In this document: positions 55,185 through 63,825 of the stretch, one piece after another
Numbering within the stretch: the stretch's first letter is position 1
How the letters are laid out: each line of letters opens with the position of its first letter
Origin: Myxococcales bacterium
GTDB taxonomy: Bacteria > Myxococcota_A > Polyangia > Nannocystales > Nannocystaceae
NCBI GenBank assembly: GCA_020633315.1
Contig: JACKDV010000024.1
Location: 1-64,000 of the forward strand
Length of the DNA stretch: 64,000 nucleotides
Direction: 5' to 3'
Notes under the pieces: generated by a model
What the model was told of the DNA's origin: nothing
The model's input: only the letters and a program-made list of their open reading frames with translations
The model's database searches: none
Program-made: the position numbers and the translations under genes

Positions 55185-55943
55185 TCAGCTCCGCAGCAGG
55201 CGATCGCCGAGCTTGCGGTAGAGGGCGGCGAGGTCCGAGCGGGGGAAGCGGGTGAGCATGATCCCCGCCGAGGCCAGCGCCATCAGATCGTCGGAGTGCG
55301 GGATCACGGCCGCCACCTCGCAGGCGTAGGTCGCCGCCACGCGCTGCTCCACGTCCTCGTGATCGAAGGAGCTGGGGGTCTTGTTCACCACCAGCATGAT
55401 CCGCGGCACCTCGAGGCTGCGGGCCACCTCCACCGTCACCCCCGTGCCCTGGTAGTCCTGCTGGTCGGGGCGCATGATGATCACCAGCACGTCCGAGACC
55501 GCGATCGACAGCAGGGTCTCCTCGTTGAGGCCGGGGTGGGTGTCCACCAGCAGGGTGTCGAGCGACAGCTCGCGGATCAGCGCCTGCAGGCCCTCGTGCA
55601 GCAGCGAGACGTCGTAGCCGTCGCGCAGCACCCGGGTGATCTCGCCGGTGCGCAGGCTCGAGGGGATGAGGAACACCTTGCCGTCGACGGGCGCCCCCAG
55701 CCGCGAGCTCACGTCGTAGGCCGCCTCCTCGATGCGGCAGCGCCCCCACAGGAAGTCGTTGAGCGCCTTGTCCACCTCGGAGGGATCGAGGGCGAACAGC
55801 ACGTGGATCCCCGGGGACTGGATGTCGGTGTCGATCACCCCCACCCGCTGCCCCTTGCTCGCGAGGTAGGTGGCGATGTTGGCGGTGGTGTTGGACTTGC
55901 CCGTGCCGCCGCGGAAGGAGTGGACGGAGATGATCCTCGCCAT
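55185..55943 (-). CDS. ParA/MinD-like P-loop ATPase
   Basis: A 252-residue deviant-Walker ATPase. Walker A is SFRGGTGKSNTT (9-20; the signature lysine position is occupied by R11, K16 binds phosphate). Walker A' VIDTDIQSPGIHVLF (37-51) and the DTLLVDTHPGLN (about 128-139) switch are present, with VVNKTPSSFD as specificity loop. A Gly-Thr-Gly signature with Arg instead of Lys at the first position is unusual. No DNA-partitioning ParB gene is near. It starts 3 bases after the stop of the HisKA-REC-GAF gene, so it is the third gene of that operon and may localise or scaffold that protein. Confidence 0.88.
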   Translation of the reverse strand: MARIISVHSFRGGTGKSNTTANIATYLASKGQRVGVIDTDIQSPGIHVLFALDPSEVDKALNDFLWGRCRIEEAAYDVSSRLGAPVDGKVFLIPSSLRTGEITRVLRDGYDVSLLHEGLQALIRELSLDTLLVDTHPGLNEETLLSIAVSDVLVIIMRPDQQDYQGTGVTVEVARSLEVPRIMLVVNKTPSSFDHEDVEQRVAATYACEVAAVIPHSDDLMALASAGIMLTRFPRSDLAALYRKLGDRLLRS

Positions 55944-55946
55944 GGC

Positions 55947-57512
55947 TCAGCCCTCGCCTCCCGGCTCGGCCGAGGCACGGAGCTTCTGCGCCATGTCCCG
56001 CAGGTTCCGGAAGTAGTCGGTCTCGGTGATCTGCGAGACCTCGCGCCGGCGGTTGACCTCGTCGATCCGGATCTCGAGGTGGCGGATGCGTCGCCGCAGC
56101 TCGGTCTCTCGCCGGTAGCTCTCGAGGGCCGCCCCCGCCAGCCGCGACAGCGACTCGAGCACGTCGACCATCCCCGAGTCGAAGGGCACCGCGGCGCCGT
56201 CGGTGGCCCGGCTGGCGTTCCACAGCTCGAGCACCCCGATCACCTCGCCCTCCGCCGAGCGCAGCGGCAGCGCCACCAGCGAGCGGGTCACATGGTGGTG
56301 GCGGGCGTCGAAGGCCTTCACCGCGCTCAGGTCGAGCCCCTCGCCCCCGTCGAGGTCGTCGAGCTGGACCGTCACCCCCTGGCGAGCCGCCTTGGCCGAG
56401 GGGCGCAGGCGGCCGTCCGACGGCACGGCCAGATCCATCGAGGGCAGGTCCACCTCGAGCAGCCGGGGATCCCCGGTGGCGGAGGAGATCGACTCGCACT
56501 GCAGCCGCACCCGCTCGAGGCGCTCGTCCTTGCGCAGGAACAGCACGCCCCCGTCGGCGCCGCAGGAGCGCCGCGCCTCGCGGAGCAGTCGATCGAGCAG
56601 GCGATCGAAGTCGCGCTCGGCCGACAGCGCCACGCCGATCGGGATCACCCCGTGCAGCAGGTCGTCGGCCCGCTTCTTCTCGGCCACGATCCGGGCGAGG
56701 TAGCGACGCTCGCGATCGCGGATCTGCTTGCGCTCGAGCGACGAGCCGATGCGCGCGCGCAGCAGCACCGGATCGAAGGGCTTGGGCAGGTGATCCTCGG
56801 CCCCCCGCTCGATGCAGCGGGTGATGCTCTCCGACTCGTCGAGCGAGGTGAGCATGATGACCGGCAGGTGGCGCAGCTCGGGGTCGGCCTTGAGGCGGTC
56901 GAGGGTCTCGTAGCCGTCCATCACCGGCATCATGATGTCGAGCAGCACCACGTCGACGTCGTGGCTGCGCACGGCCGAGAGCGCCTCGAGGCCGTGCGCG
57001 GCGGTGAGCACCGAGAAGCCGTCGCGCCCCAGCCGACGCTCGAGCAGCTCGCGGTTGGAGTGGTTGTCGTCCACCACCAGCACGGTGCCCACCAGGCCCG
57101 GCGGCGGGCGGGTGAGCGCCGAGACCTCGGCCGAGATCCCGCTGGGCTTGACCCCGATCTGATCGATCGCGGCGAGCACCTCCTGGGTCTGCTCGTGGAT
57201 GTCGCGCAGCTCGTCGTCCCAGCGGGTGTCCTCGTCGTCCTCCGCCTCCTCGACCAGCAGCTCGCAGTAGCCGAGGATCTGGTTGACCGGGGTGCGCAGG
57301 TCGTGCCGCAGCTTCCGCTGGGCCTCGGGGGCCTGGGCCTCGGCGCTGCGCTCGGGCAGGCGCTCGAGCAGCACGTGCAGCGCATCGGCGGCGAGCAGCA
57401 TCTTGCCCAGGTCGGAGACCATCGAGTCCGCCCCCTCGGCCTCGGCTCGGCGCCGCAGCGCCTCCACGGCCGCGCGCACCCGCTGCGCCGCGTGGAGCAG
57501 GCCTGCGTTCAT
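55947..57512 (-). CDS. HisKA-like/receiver/GAF protein without an ATPase domain
   Basis: A 521-residue cytoplasmic protein. Residues 60-120 contain a HisKA-like dimerisation helix with an H-box (LRHDLRTPVNQILGYCELL, H70), but no HATPase_c domain follows. Instead a receiver domain spans 143-260 (VVDDN, D192 in LLDIMMP, K244), then a linker helix and a GAF domain (about 290-460) with ALSAERDFDRLLDRLLREARR, GGVLFLRKDERL and VALPLRSAEGEVIGVLELWNA. A coiled coil ends the protein. It cannot phosphorylate itself and probably receives phosphate from another kinase. Its start overlaps the stop of the lone receiver gene (ATGA, 57509-57512). Confidence 0.85.
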   Translation of the reverse strand: MNAGLLHAAQRVRAAVEALRRRAEAEGADSMVSDLGKMLLAADALHVLLERLPERSAEAQAPEAQRKLRHDLRTPVNQILGYCELLVEEAEDDEDTRWDDELRDIHEQTQEVLAAIDQIGVKPSGISAEVSALTRPPPGLVGTVLVVDDNHSNRELLERRLGRDGFSVLTAAHGLEALSAVRSHDVDVVLLDIMMPVMDGYETLDRLKADPELRHLPVIMLTSLDESESITRCIERGAEDHLPKPFDPVLLRARIGSSLERKQIRDRERRYLARIVAEKKRADDLLHGVIPIGVALSAERDFDRLLDRLLREARRSCGADGGVLFLRKDERLERVRLQCESISSATGDPRLLEVDLPSMDLAVPSDGRLRPSAKAARQGVTVQLDDLDGGEGLDLSAVKAFDARHHHVTRSLVALPLRSAEGEVIGVLELWNASRATDGAAVPFDSGMVDVLESLSRLAGAALESYRRETELRRRIRHLEIRIDEVNRRREVSQITETDYFRNLRDMAQKLRASAEPGGEG

Positions 57513-57886
57513 CCGGGGGCTCCCGCCAGCAGCGCCTCGATCTTGGCCAGCAGGCGCTTGAGCTCGACCGGCTTGGTGTCGTAGTCGTCGCAGCCGGCCT
57601 CGAGGGCGTGGTCGCGGTCTCCCACCATCGCATGGGCGGTGAGGGCGATGATGGGGATCTTGGCGGTGCTGGGATCGCCCTTGAGGCGGCGGGCCACCTC
57701 CCAGCCGTCGAGCACCGGCAGGTCCATGTCGAGCAGCAGCAGGTCGGGCATTCCCTCCCTCGCGCGGTCCAGCCCCTCTTGGCCGTCCACGGCCACGTCC
57801 ACGGCGTAGCCACGGCGCGTGAGCCGGCGGGACAGCATGTCCCGGTTCATCTCGTTGTCCTCGACCAGTAGGATCCGTGCCGGCAT
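57509..57886 (-). CDS. single-domain response regulator
   Basis: A 125-residue CheY-like receiver: RILLVEDNEMNRDML (4-18), the phospho-acceptor Asp in DLLLLDMDLPVLDGWE (D53), IIALTAHAMVGD with the switch Thr, and K107 in YDTKPVELKRLL. No output domain. It opens the REC / HisKA-REC-GAF / ParA operon. GGAGTA at 57896-57901 (TACTCC on the minus strand) lies 9 nt before the start codon and may be its -10 element. Confidence 0.93.
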   Translation of the reverse strand: MPARILLVEDNEMNRDMLSRRLTRRGYAVDVAVDGQEGLDRAREGMPDLLLLDMDLPVLDGWEVARRLKGDPSTAKIPIIALTAHAMVGDRDHALEAGCDDYDTKPVELKRLLAKIEALLAGAPG

Positions 57887-57895
57887 CGACTCGTG

Positions 57896-57901
57896 GGAGT
57901 A
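57896..57901 (-). promoter_or_regulatory. -10-like TACTCC before the lone receiver gene
   Basis: On the minus strand TACTCC ends 9 nt before ATG 57886, matching the close -10 spacing seen for other genes here. Confidence 0.35.
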
Positions 57902-57962
57902 TGCCAGCGACCGGCCTGCCTTTCAGCCCGTCCGAGTCGCGCACACGCCCCCCGCCCTGAGG

Positions 57963-57968
57963 TAGGAT
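57963..57968 (+). promoter_or_regulatory. -10-like TAGGAT before the hybrid kinase gene
   Basis: TAGGAT ends 16 nt before ATG 57985. The two divergent signalling units are separated by only 98 bases. Confidence 0.4.
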
Positions 57969-57984
57969 CGCGAGCCCTTCCCCC

Positions 57985-60258
57985 ATGCAAGTCCTGCTGA
58001 TGACCATCGACATGGAGCTCGCGGAAGGGCTCGCGCACGAGTGCCTACCCGAGGGGATCGAGTGCTCGATGGAGGTGGAGGAGCCCGACGCGATCCTCGT
58101 CGACGACGCCCTCCCCGACGCCACGGCCTGCGTCACCCGGCTGTACGCGGACGACCCGGGCCGCCCCATCCTCTTGCTCGTGGACGAGACCCGGCTCGGC
58201 TCGTATCCCCCCGAGGGGGTCACCGAGATCATCATCAAGCCGCCGCGGCCCCACGAGTTGGCCATCCGCCTCCGCTCGGCCCTGCGGCGTCGGCGCCAGG
58301 TCGCCAATCCCCGTGAGGCCCTGGCCCTGACCGCGGTGGAGGCCGCGGGCGACATCGTGGAGATCACCAGCCCCGAGTCGGTGTTCGAGCACGTCAACGC
58401 CGCGTTCGTGCAGACCCTCGGCTACACCTACGAGGAGGTGGTCGGGCGCACCCCCTCCGAGGTGATGCGCAGCGACCAGCACGACGAGGACTACTTCGCC
58501 CGCATCGACGAGGTCCTGCGCCGCGGCGAGACCTGGAAGGGCCTGCTCATCTCCCGGGCCAAGAACGGGCGGCTCATCTACCTCGACTCTGCGATCTCGC
58601 CGGTGTTCGACCGCGAGGGGCGGATCACCCACCACGTCGCGGTCAAGCGCGACATCACCCAGCGGCTGCGGGCGGAGAACGAGCTGCGCCGGGTGAACGA
58701 GGAGCTGGCCCAGGCTCGCGACGCAGCCCTCGAGGCCAGCCGCGCCAAGAGCCAGTTCCTCGCCAACATGAGCCACGAGCTGCGCACGCCCCTCAACGCG
58801 ATCATCGGCTACGCCGAGATGCTCGCCGAGGATGCGGAGGACGCCGAGGACGAGGCGGCGGTCGCCGACCTGGGCAAGATCCAGACCGCGGGTCGCCACC
58901 TGCTGTCGCTCATCAACGACGTGCTCGATCTGTCGAAGATCGAGGCGGGCGCGATGAAGCTGTTCATCGAGGCCTTCGAGCTGCGCACGGCCATCGCGGG
59001 CGTGGTGGCCACCATCACCCCGCTGGTGCACGAGCGCGACAACGAGCTGGTGGTCGACGTGCCCGACGATCTCGGGGTGATGCGGGCCGACCTCACCAAG
59101 GTGCGCCAGGCCCTGCTCAACCTGCTGGGCAACGCCTGCAAGTTCACCGAGAACGGCTTCATCACCCTGGCGGTGCGCGCCACCGAGGTCGACGATCGCC
59201 CCTTCATCGTCTTCGCCGTGCGCGACACCGGCATCGGGATGTCCGAGGAGCAGCTCGCCCGGCTGTTCCGCCCCTTCGTGCAGGCCGACGACTCCACCAC
59301 GCGGCGCTACGGCGGCACCGGCCTGGGCCTGGTGATCAGCCAGCGCTTCTGCGAGATGATGGGCGGCCACATCGAGGTCGACAGCGAGGAGGGCATGGGC
59401 TCCACCTTCCGCCTGCTGCTGCCCCGGGTGGTGGAGGACGTCTCCAAGCCCACCGGCGAGATCCCGATCGCGGCCCAGGCCCCGGTCCCGGTGGTCCCGC
59501 GGCGGGGCGAGGACCGGGGCAACCCCCGCATCCTGGTGATCGACGACGACCCGGTGGTGCAGGACATCGTGGAGCGCTCGCTCACCCGCCACGGCTTCGA
59601 CGTGGAATCGGCCCGCGACGGGAGCTCCGGCCTGCGACGGGCCCGCGAGCAGCCGCCCGACGCGATCGTGCTCGACGTGATGATGCCGGGCCTCGACGGC
59701 TGGGGGGTCCTCACCGCGCTCAAGAGCGATCCGGTCACGGCCGAGATCCCGGTGGTGATGCTCACCATCATCGAGCAGAGCGACGTGGGCTTCGCCCTGG
59801 GCGCGGTCGACTTCCTCATCAAGCCGGTCAAGACCCAGCGCCTGGCCTCGCTGCTGCACCGGCACTGCCGCGGCGAGCGGGTGAAGGTGCTGATCATCGA
59901 CGACGACCCCGTGACCCGTGAGGTCACCCGCCGCACCCTCGAGGCCGACGGGCACGAGGTGCGCGAGGCGGCCGACGGCCACAAGGGGATCGCGGCCCTG
60001 CGCGAGCAGGCCCCGGACCTCGTGCTGCTCGACCTGATGATGCCGGTGATGGACGGCTTCGCCGTGCTCGAGCACATGCGGGGCAACGCGGGGCTGCGGG
60101 AGATCCCGGTGATCGTGGTGACCGCCAAGGAGCTCGACGAGCTCGACCGCGAGATGCTGCGCGGAGCCAAGGCCGTGCTCGAGCGCGGGGCCCTGGAGCG
60201 CCAAGACCTCGCCGCGCTGGTCACCCGCCGCGTGGCCGAGGCGCTCGACTACCGCTGA
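57985..60258 (+). CDS. hybrid histidine kinase (receiver-like/PAS/HisKA/HATPase/REC/REC)
   Basis: A 757-residue soluble kinase. Residues 1-100 are a receiver-like domain with a possible acceptor D40 (AILVDDALPD) and K85. A PAS domain lies at 110-228 (VNAAFVQTLGYTYEEVVGRTPSEV, HHVAVKRDIT). HisKA has H264 in FLANMSHELRTPLNAIIGYAEML in outline; HATPase_c has the N, G1 (DTGIGMS) and G2 (GGTGLGL) boxes. Two receivers follow (acceptors in IVLDVMMP and LLLDLMMPVMDG). It is divergent from the REC/HisKA-REC-GAF/ParA operon and is the obvious candidate to phosphorylate those proteins. Confidence 0.94.
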   Translation: MQVLLMTIDMELAEGLAHECLPEGIECSMEVEEPDAILVDDALPDATACVTRLYADDPGRPILLLVDETRLGSYPPEGVTEIIIKPPRPHELAIRLRSALRRRRQVANPREALALTAVEAAGDIVEITSPESVFEHVNAAFVQTLGYTYEEVVGRTPSEVMRSDQHDEDYFARIDEVLRRGETWKGLLISRAKNGRLIYLDSAISPVFDREGRITHHVAVKRDITQRLRAENELRRVNEELAQARDAALEASRAKSQFLANMSHELRTPLNAIIGYAEMLAEDAEDAEDEAAVADLGKIQTAGRHLLSLINDVLDLSKIEAGAMKLFIEAFELRTAIAGVVATITPLVHERDNELVVDVPDDLGVMRADLTKVRQALLNLLGNACKFTENGFITLAVRATEVDDRPFIVFAVRDTGIGMSEEQLARLFRPFVQADDSTTRRYGGTGLGLVISQRFCEMMGGHIEVDSEEGMGSTFRLLLPRVVEDVSKPTGEIPIAAQAPVPVVPRRGEDRGNPRILVIDDDPVVQDIVERSLTRHGFDVESARDGSSGLRRAREQPPDAIVLDVMMPGLDGWGVLTALKSDPVTAEIPVVMLTIIEQSDVGFALGAVDFLIKPVKTQRLASLLHRHCRGERVKVLIIDDDPVTREVTRRTLEADGHEVREAADGHKGIAALREQAPDLVLLDLMMPVMDGFAVLEHMRGNAGLREIPVIVVTAKELDELDREMLRGAKAVLERGALERQDLAALVTRRVAEALDYR

Positions 60259-60318
60259 CGCGCGAGAGGGGACCTCGCCGCGCCGGCCAGGCCCCCTCTC
60301 GATTCCGCCGCGAGCCCT

Positions 60319-61125
60319 TCAGGCCGCGGGCTTGTGGGTGATCGCCAGGTGCTCCTCGGGCACCTCGAAGCCGGCCTTGCCCAGCTCCTCGCGGATCGCC
60401 TTGTTGGTGGCGAAGTACACGTCCCAGTAGTGCGCGTTGTTGGTGTAGGGGCGCACGCAGAGCTTGGGGCCCGCGAGGTTGAACTCGAGGATGTACACGT
60501 CGGGCGCGGGCTTGCTCTCCACGTTGGGGATCGCGGCCACGGCCTCGCGCAGGATCTCGATCGCCTTGGCCACGTCGGCGCCGTGGTTGAGCTGGGCGAC
60601 GAGGTCGACGCGGCGGTAGTCGTTGTGGGAGTAGTTCTGGATCACGTCGCCGAGCACCTTGCCGTTGCCCACGAACACCCGCACGTTGTCGAGGGTGTCG
60701 AGGGCGGTGACGAACATGCCGATGTCGGTCACGGTGCCGGTCTGGCCGCCCACGGTGACGAAGTCACCGACCTTGAAGGGGCGCAGCACCAGCAGGAACA
60801 CGCCGGCGGCGAAGTTGCCCAGCAGGCCCGACCACGCCATGCCGATGGCGACGCCACCGGCGGCGAGCAGCCCGGCGAAGGTGGTGGTCTCCACGCCGAA
60901 CACCGACAGCACGGCGATGACCAGCAGGATGTTGAGGAGGATGTCGAGGGCCGAGCCCAGGTAGCGCGCCACGGTGGCGTCGAGGCGCTCCTTGAGCAGG
61001 CGATCGGTCACGTTGGTGACCATGCGGATCACCATGCGACCGATGATCCAAAGGAGGATGGCGCCGACGATCATCTTGCCGACGTCGATGCCGAGATCGA
61101 GAGCCTTGTCGAGGTATTCGTTCAT
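60319..61125 (-). CDS. mscS: MscS-type mechanosensitive channel
   Basis: A 268-residue inner-membrane channel. Three helices lie at about 13-33, 60-78 and 85-105; the pore helix is VAIGMAWSGLLGNFAAGVFLLVLRPFKVGDFV in outline. The MscS beta domain follows (GQTGTVTDIGMFVTALDTLDNVRVFVGNGKVLGDVIQNYS in outline), then an alpha/beta C-terminal vestibule. It relieves osmotic downshock. AAGGAG lies 10 nt before ATG 61125. Length matches E. coli MscS (286). It follows the hybrid kinase gene in convergent orientation. Confidence 0.93.
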   Translation of the reverse strand: MNEYLDKALDLGIDVGKMIVGAILLWIIGRMVIRMVTNVTDRLLKERLDATVARYLGSALDILLNILLVIAVLSVFGVETTTFAGLLAAGGVAIGMAWSGLLGNFAAGVFLLVLRPFKVGDFVTVGGQTGTVTDIGMFVTALDTLDNVRVFVGNGKVLGDVIQNYSHNDYRRVDLVAQLNHGADVAKAIEILREAVAAIPNVESKPAPDVYILEFNLAGPKLCVRPYTNNAHYWDVYFATNKAIREELGKAGFEVPEEHLAITHKPAA

Positions 61126-61323
61126 TGGGGAGGGACTCCTTGGAGTGGTGGCGGCGAGATTCAACCTTCGTGCCAGCCTCGACCAGCGAAAACGACCGTG
61201 CTCCTCGCATCGGGGCCCCTCCTGCCCCGCCCCCTGCCCCGGGAAGGGGCAGTGGTGCATCCTGCCCCGCCCCTCGGGCCCGTAGATGGCCGTTCGGAGG
61301 CCGTGGAGGGCCTGCGCGCGATT

Positions 61324-62691
61324 TCACCCCTCGGGTTCGGTGAGCAGGGCCTGCCGGATCACGTGGCGCAGCACGTCGGTGGCGACCGGCTTGACCAGGA
61401 AGCGGTGCACCCCGAGCTGGCTGAGCAGCTTCCAGTCCTCCGCCCCGCCCACGCCCGAGAGCACCACGATGGGCACGTCACGGGTGGCCGCCACCCCTCG
61501 CAGCGCGGCCACGAATTCCACCCCGTTGATCCGCGGCATCTGGAGATCGGTGATGACCAGCGACGGGGGCCGGCTCTCCACGATGGACAGCGCCGCCTCG
61601 GGATCGTGCAGCGCGATCACCTCGGGATCGGGGAGGGCCGAGCACACCACCCGCTCGAGCGCCTGGAGCACCAGCCGGTCGTCGTCCACCAGCATCACGA
61701 AGGGACGCCCGCCCGCGCCCAGGCGGTGGCTCTTGTCGCGCGCCTCGAACAGGGCCTCGCGCAGCTCCGACGCGCTGGGCCGGGCCCGGGGCGAGCGGGC
61801 CAGCGCTCGCAGCACGGGATCGTCGAACACCGAGGGCAGCTCGGGGCGCACCGAGCTCGGCGGCGGGATCTCGCCCTCGAGCTGCTTGGCGAGCAGGGCG
61901 AACAGCTCGTCCTCCGCCACCGGCATGTGGCCGGTGAGCAGCCAGTAGGCGGTGACCCCCAGCGCATACACGTCGGCCTTGTGGGCCAGCTCGGGATCGA
62001 CGGCCTCGCGGGCGATGAGCTCGGGCGCCACGAAGCCGGGCGTGCCGGGCGTGACCATGGCCGAGTCGTCCTCCTCGGCCCGGCGGGCGAGGCCGAAGTC
62101 GGTGACGACCACCTCGAAGGCATCGGAGACCAGCACGTTGCCGGGCTTGATGTCGCCGTGGACCAGCCCCTCGCGGTGCAGCGCCTCGAGCCCCGAGCAC
62201 ACCTGGCCCAGCACGCCCACCACCACGTCGCTGGCCAGCGGCGGGCCCTCGTGCTGCTCGGCCCAGTCGGCCAGATCGGCGCCGCGGAGGTAGGGCATCA
62301 CCAGGAACGGGCACGTGCCCTGGCGCCCCACGTCGTAGATCTCGACCACGTTGGGGTGACGCAGCCGGGCCATGCTCTCGGCCTCGCGCAGGAACAGACG
62401 AGCGCGTCGAGGATCGTTGGCCACGCGCGGGTGCAGCAGCTTGACCGCCACCTGTCGCTTGAGCCGTAGATCGGTGGCCCGGAACACCACCCCCATGCCG
62501 CCCTCGCCGATCCAGTCGTCGAGGCGGTACTTCTCGTCGACGACCTGCCCCACCCGCGGCAGCTCGCCGGTGTCTCGCTCGCGCCCCGGCCCCTCCGAAT
62601 CGTCGAGGCGCGGCGTGGAGCGCTTCGAGGGCTCGAGCTCGTCCCAGGGCATCGGCGCGAGTCCAAGCATATCGGACTTCGGGGAGCGCAT
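61324..62691 (-). CDS. Ser/Thr kinase fused to a C-terminal receiver domain
   Basis: A 455-residue cytoplasmic protein. Residues 1-50 are a polar leader. The kinase domain (54-315) has IGEGGMGVVF (61-70), K84, DFG (198-200) and GTPGFVAPELIA. The catalytic loop reads HGDIKPGN (178-185), with Gly in place of the usual Arg of HRD. Residues 330-450 are a receiver with VDDD, acceptor D382 (LVITDLQMP) and K434. No membrane helix. A receiver attached to an eSTK suggests a phosphorelay controls kinase activity. ATG 62691 gives the shortest sensible leader; an upstream frame runs on without coding character. Confidence 0.92.
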   Translation of the reverse strand: MRSPKSDMLGLAPMPWDELEPSKRSTPRLDDSEGPGRERDTGELPRVGQVVDEKYRLDDWIGEGGMGVVFRATDLRLKRQVAVKLLHPRVANDPRRARLFLREAESMARLRHPNVVEIYDVGRQGTCPFLVMPYLRGADLADWAEQHEGPPLASDVVVGVLGQVCSGLEALHREGLVHGDIKPGNVLVSDAFEVVVTDFGLARRAEEDDSAMVTPGTPGFVAPELIAREAVDPELAHKADVYALGVTAYWLLTGHMPVAEDELFALLAKQLEGEIPPPSSVRPELPSVFDDPVLRALARSPRARPSASELREALFEARDKSHRLGAGGRPFVMLVDDDRLVLQALERVVCSALPDPEVIALHDPEAALSIVESRPPSLVITDLQMPRINGVEFVAALRGVAATRDVPIVVLSGVGGAEDWKLLSQLGVHRFLVKPVATDVLRHVIRQALLTEPEG

Positions 62692-62751
62692 GGGTCGTGA
62701 CCCTCCCCGCGCGATACCGCATCGGGCGGTCGTGCGCCGCCGCGACTTGGG

Positions 62752-62757
62752 TAGACT
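62752..62757 (+). promoter_or_regulatory. -10-like TAGACT before the cupin gene
   Basis: TAGACT ends 7 nt before ATG 62765, the tightest spacing in the window, as expected for a leaderless mRNA. Confidence 0.45.
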
Positions 62758-62764
62758 CGTCCCC

Positions 62765-63262
62765 ATGGTGCAGCTCCGTCGCCACCTCCCCATCGCCGCC
62801 GCCTTCGTGCTGGGGGCCTGTGCCGCGACCGCGGTGCAGTCGTCCGCGTCGCCTCCCTCGACAGCGAGCTCGAACGACGCCCCGGGCCCGGCCAAGCACG
62901 AGATCTCGCCTCCCGTGACCATGGCCGAGCAAGCCGAGACTCGCGTGAGCCCGAACGGGAAGGCTCGAGTCACCATCCTCGCCCGCGGTATCAACGCGTT
63001 CGTGGCCAAGCTCGAGATGGAGGCCGGCGCTGCGGTGCCCGAGCACCGCGATGCCACCGAGGAGTACATCCACGTCCTCGAGGGCTCGGGAACGATGATG
63101 ATCGACGACCAGGAGCACGCCCTGGCCCCCGGCGCCACCGTCTACATGCCGGCGAACGCCACGGTGAGCTTCCAGAACGGTGATTCCCCGCTGGTGGGGC
63201 TGCAGGTGTTCGCAGGACCGGAGCCCGCGGACAAGTACGACGCCTGGACCCCGCTCCCCTAG
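62765..63262 (+). CDS. cupin-domain lipoprotein
   Basis: A 165-residue protein with a lipoprotein signal (FVLGACAAT, Cys19) and a Ser/Ala-rich linker. The cupin (about 60-155) has the first motif GAAVPEHRDATEEYIHVLEG (two His and one Glu as metal ligands) and the second motif LAPGATVYMPANATVSF. In the second motif the usual metal His is not evident. It is probably secreted to the periplasm or surface; activity cannot be predicted. Divergent from the kinase-receiver gene (73 bases). Confidence 0.85.
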   Translation: MVQLRRHLPIAAAFVLGACAATAVQSSASPPSTASSNDAPGPAKHEISPPVTMAEQAETRVSPNGKARVTILARGINAFVAKLEMEAGAAVPEHRDATEEYIHVLEGSGTMMIDDQEHALAPGATVYMPANATVSFQNGDSPLVGLQVFAGPEPADKYDAWTPLP

Positions 63263-63348
63263 GGGCCGAGCCGGAGCGAGCCACGAGCCCGCGATGCTCC
63301 GTGGCTCGGCTCGCTGGCCGACACGACCCACACCGACCTGCACATGGC

Positions 63349-63669
63349 TCAGGCCGCGCGAGCCGGCGCGCTCACGAGGGGGCGCACCCGGACCGGCGCC
63401 ATCGCGGAGGCAGGCACGATCTTGCCGCAGCTTCGGCACTGGGCGGGAGCGCTGGCTCGCTCGTGGACCCACGGCAGCACGCCGAGCCCGTAGGCCGCGA
63501 GCAGCGGCAGCACGGCCATGATCGTGGGCCCGAGCAGACCGGCCCCGAAGATCATCACTACGAAGATCCCGTACGCACCCACGAGCGCAGCCTTCCACGC
63601 GCGGGAGGGACGGGTCACGGTGCCCCGACGGTGGCAGCAAGGACAATCGGCATGGGCGTGGCGGAGCAT
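63349..63669 (-). CDS. small membrane protein with two zinc-ribbon halves
   Basis: A 106-residue protein: C-x2-C (DCPCCHRRG, residues 9-12) near the N-terminus, two membrane helices (about 27-45 and 48-66), then C-x2-C (CRSCGKIVP, about 78-81). The four cysteines could form one zinc ribbon across the helical hairpin. The family is not recognised. AGAGG lies 5 nt before ATG 63669. It is divergent from the TetR gene, and the operator-like palindromes at 63692-63739 lie between them, so it is the likely regulated target. Confidence 0.72.
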   Translation of the reverse strand: MLRHAHADCPCCHRRGTVTRPSRAWKAALVGAYGIFVVMIFGAGLLGPTIMAVLPLLAAYGLGVLPWVHERASAPAQCRSCGKIVPASAMAPVRVRPLVSAPARAA

Positions 63670-63691
63670 GGGAGCCTCTCTTCCTTCCGAC

Positions 63692-63739
63692 CTATCACCT
63701 GATAGGCTATCGATCGATAGCTTGACTATCGACCGATAG
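63692..63739. promoter_or_regulatory. three 14-bp operator-like palindromes
   Basis: CTATCACCTGATAG (63692-63705), CTATCGATCGATAG (63707-63720, perfect palindrome) and CTATCGACCGATAG (63726-63739) share the consensus CTATCRMYYGATAG. A TTGACT at 63722-63727, a possible -35 element, lies between and overlaps the third copy. Their position between a zinc-ribbon membrane gene and a TetR gene suggests they are TetR operators controlling both. Confidence 0.75.
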
Positions 63740-63825
63740 CCTGGCAAGCAGGGGGCTCCCGGGTCTGGCCGATTCCCCTGCTGATCCAGTTACTTCCACG
63801 CCCACCCCTGCCGCCGCCGCGTCCG

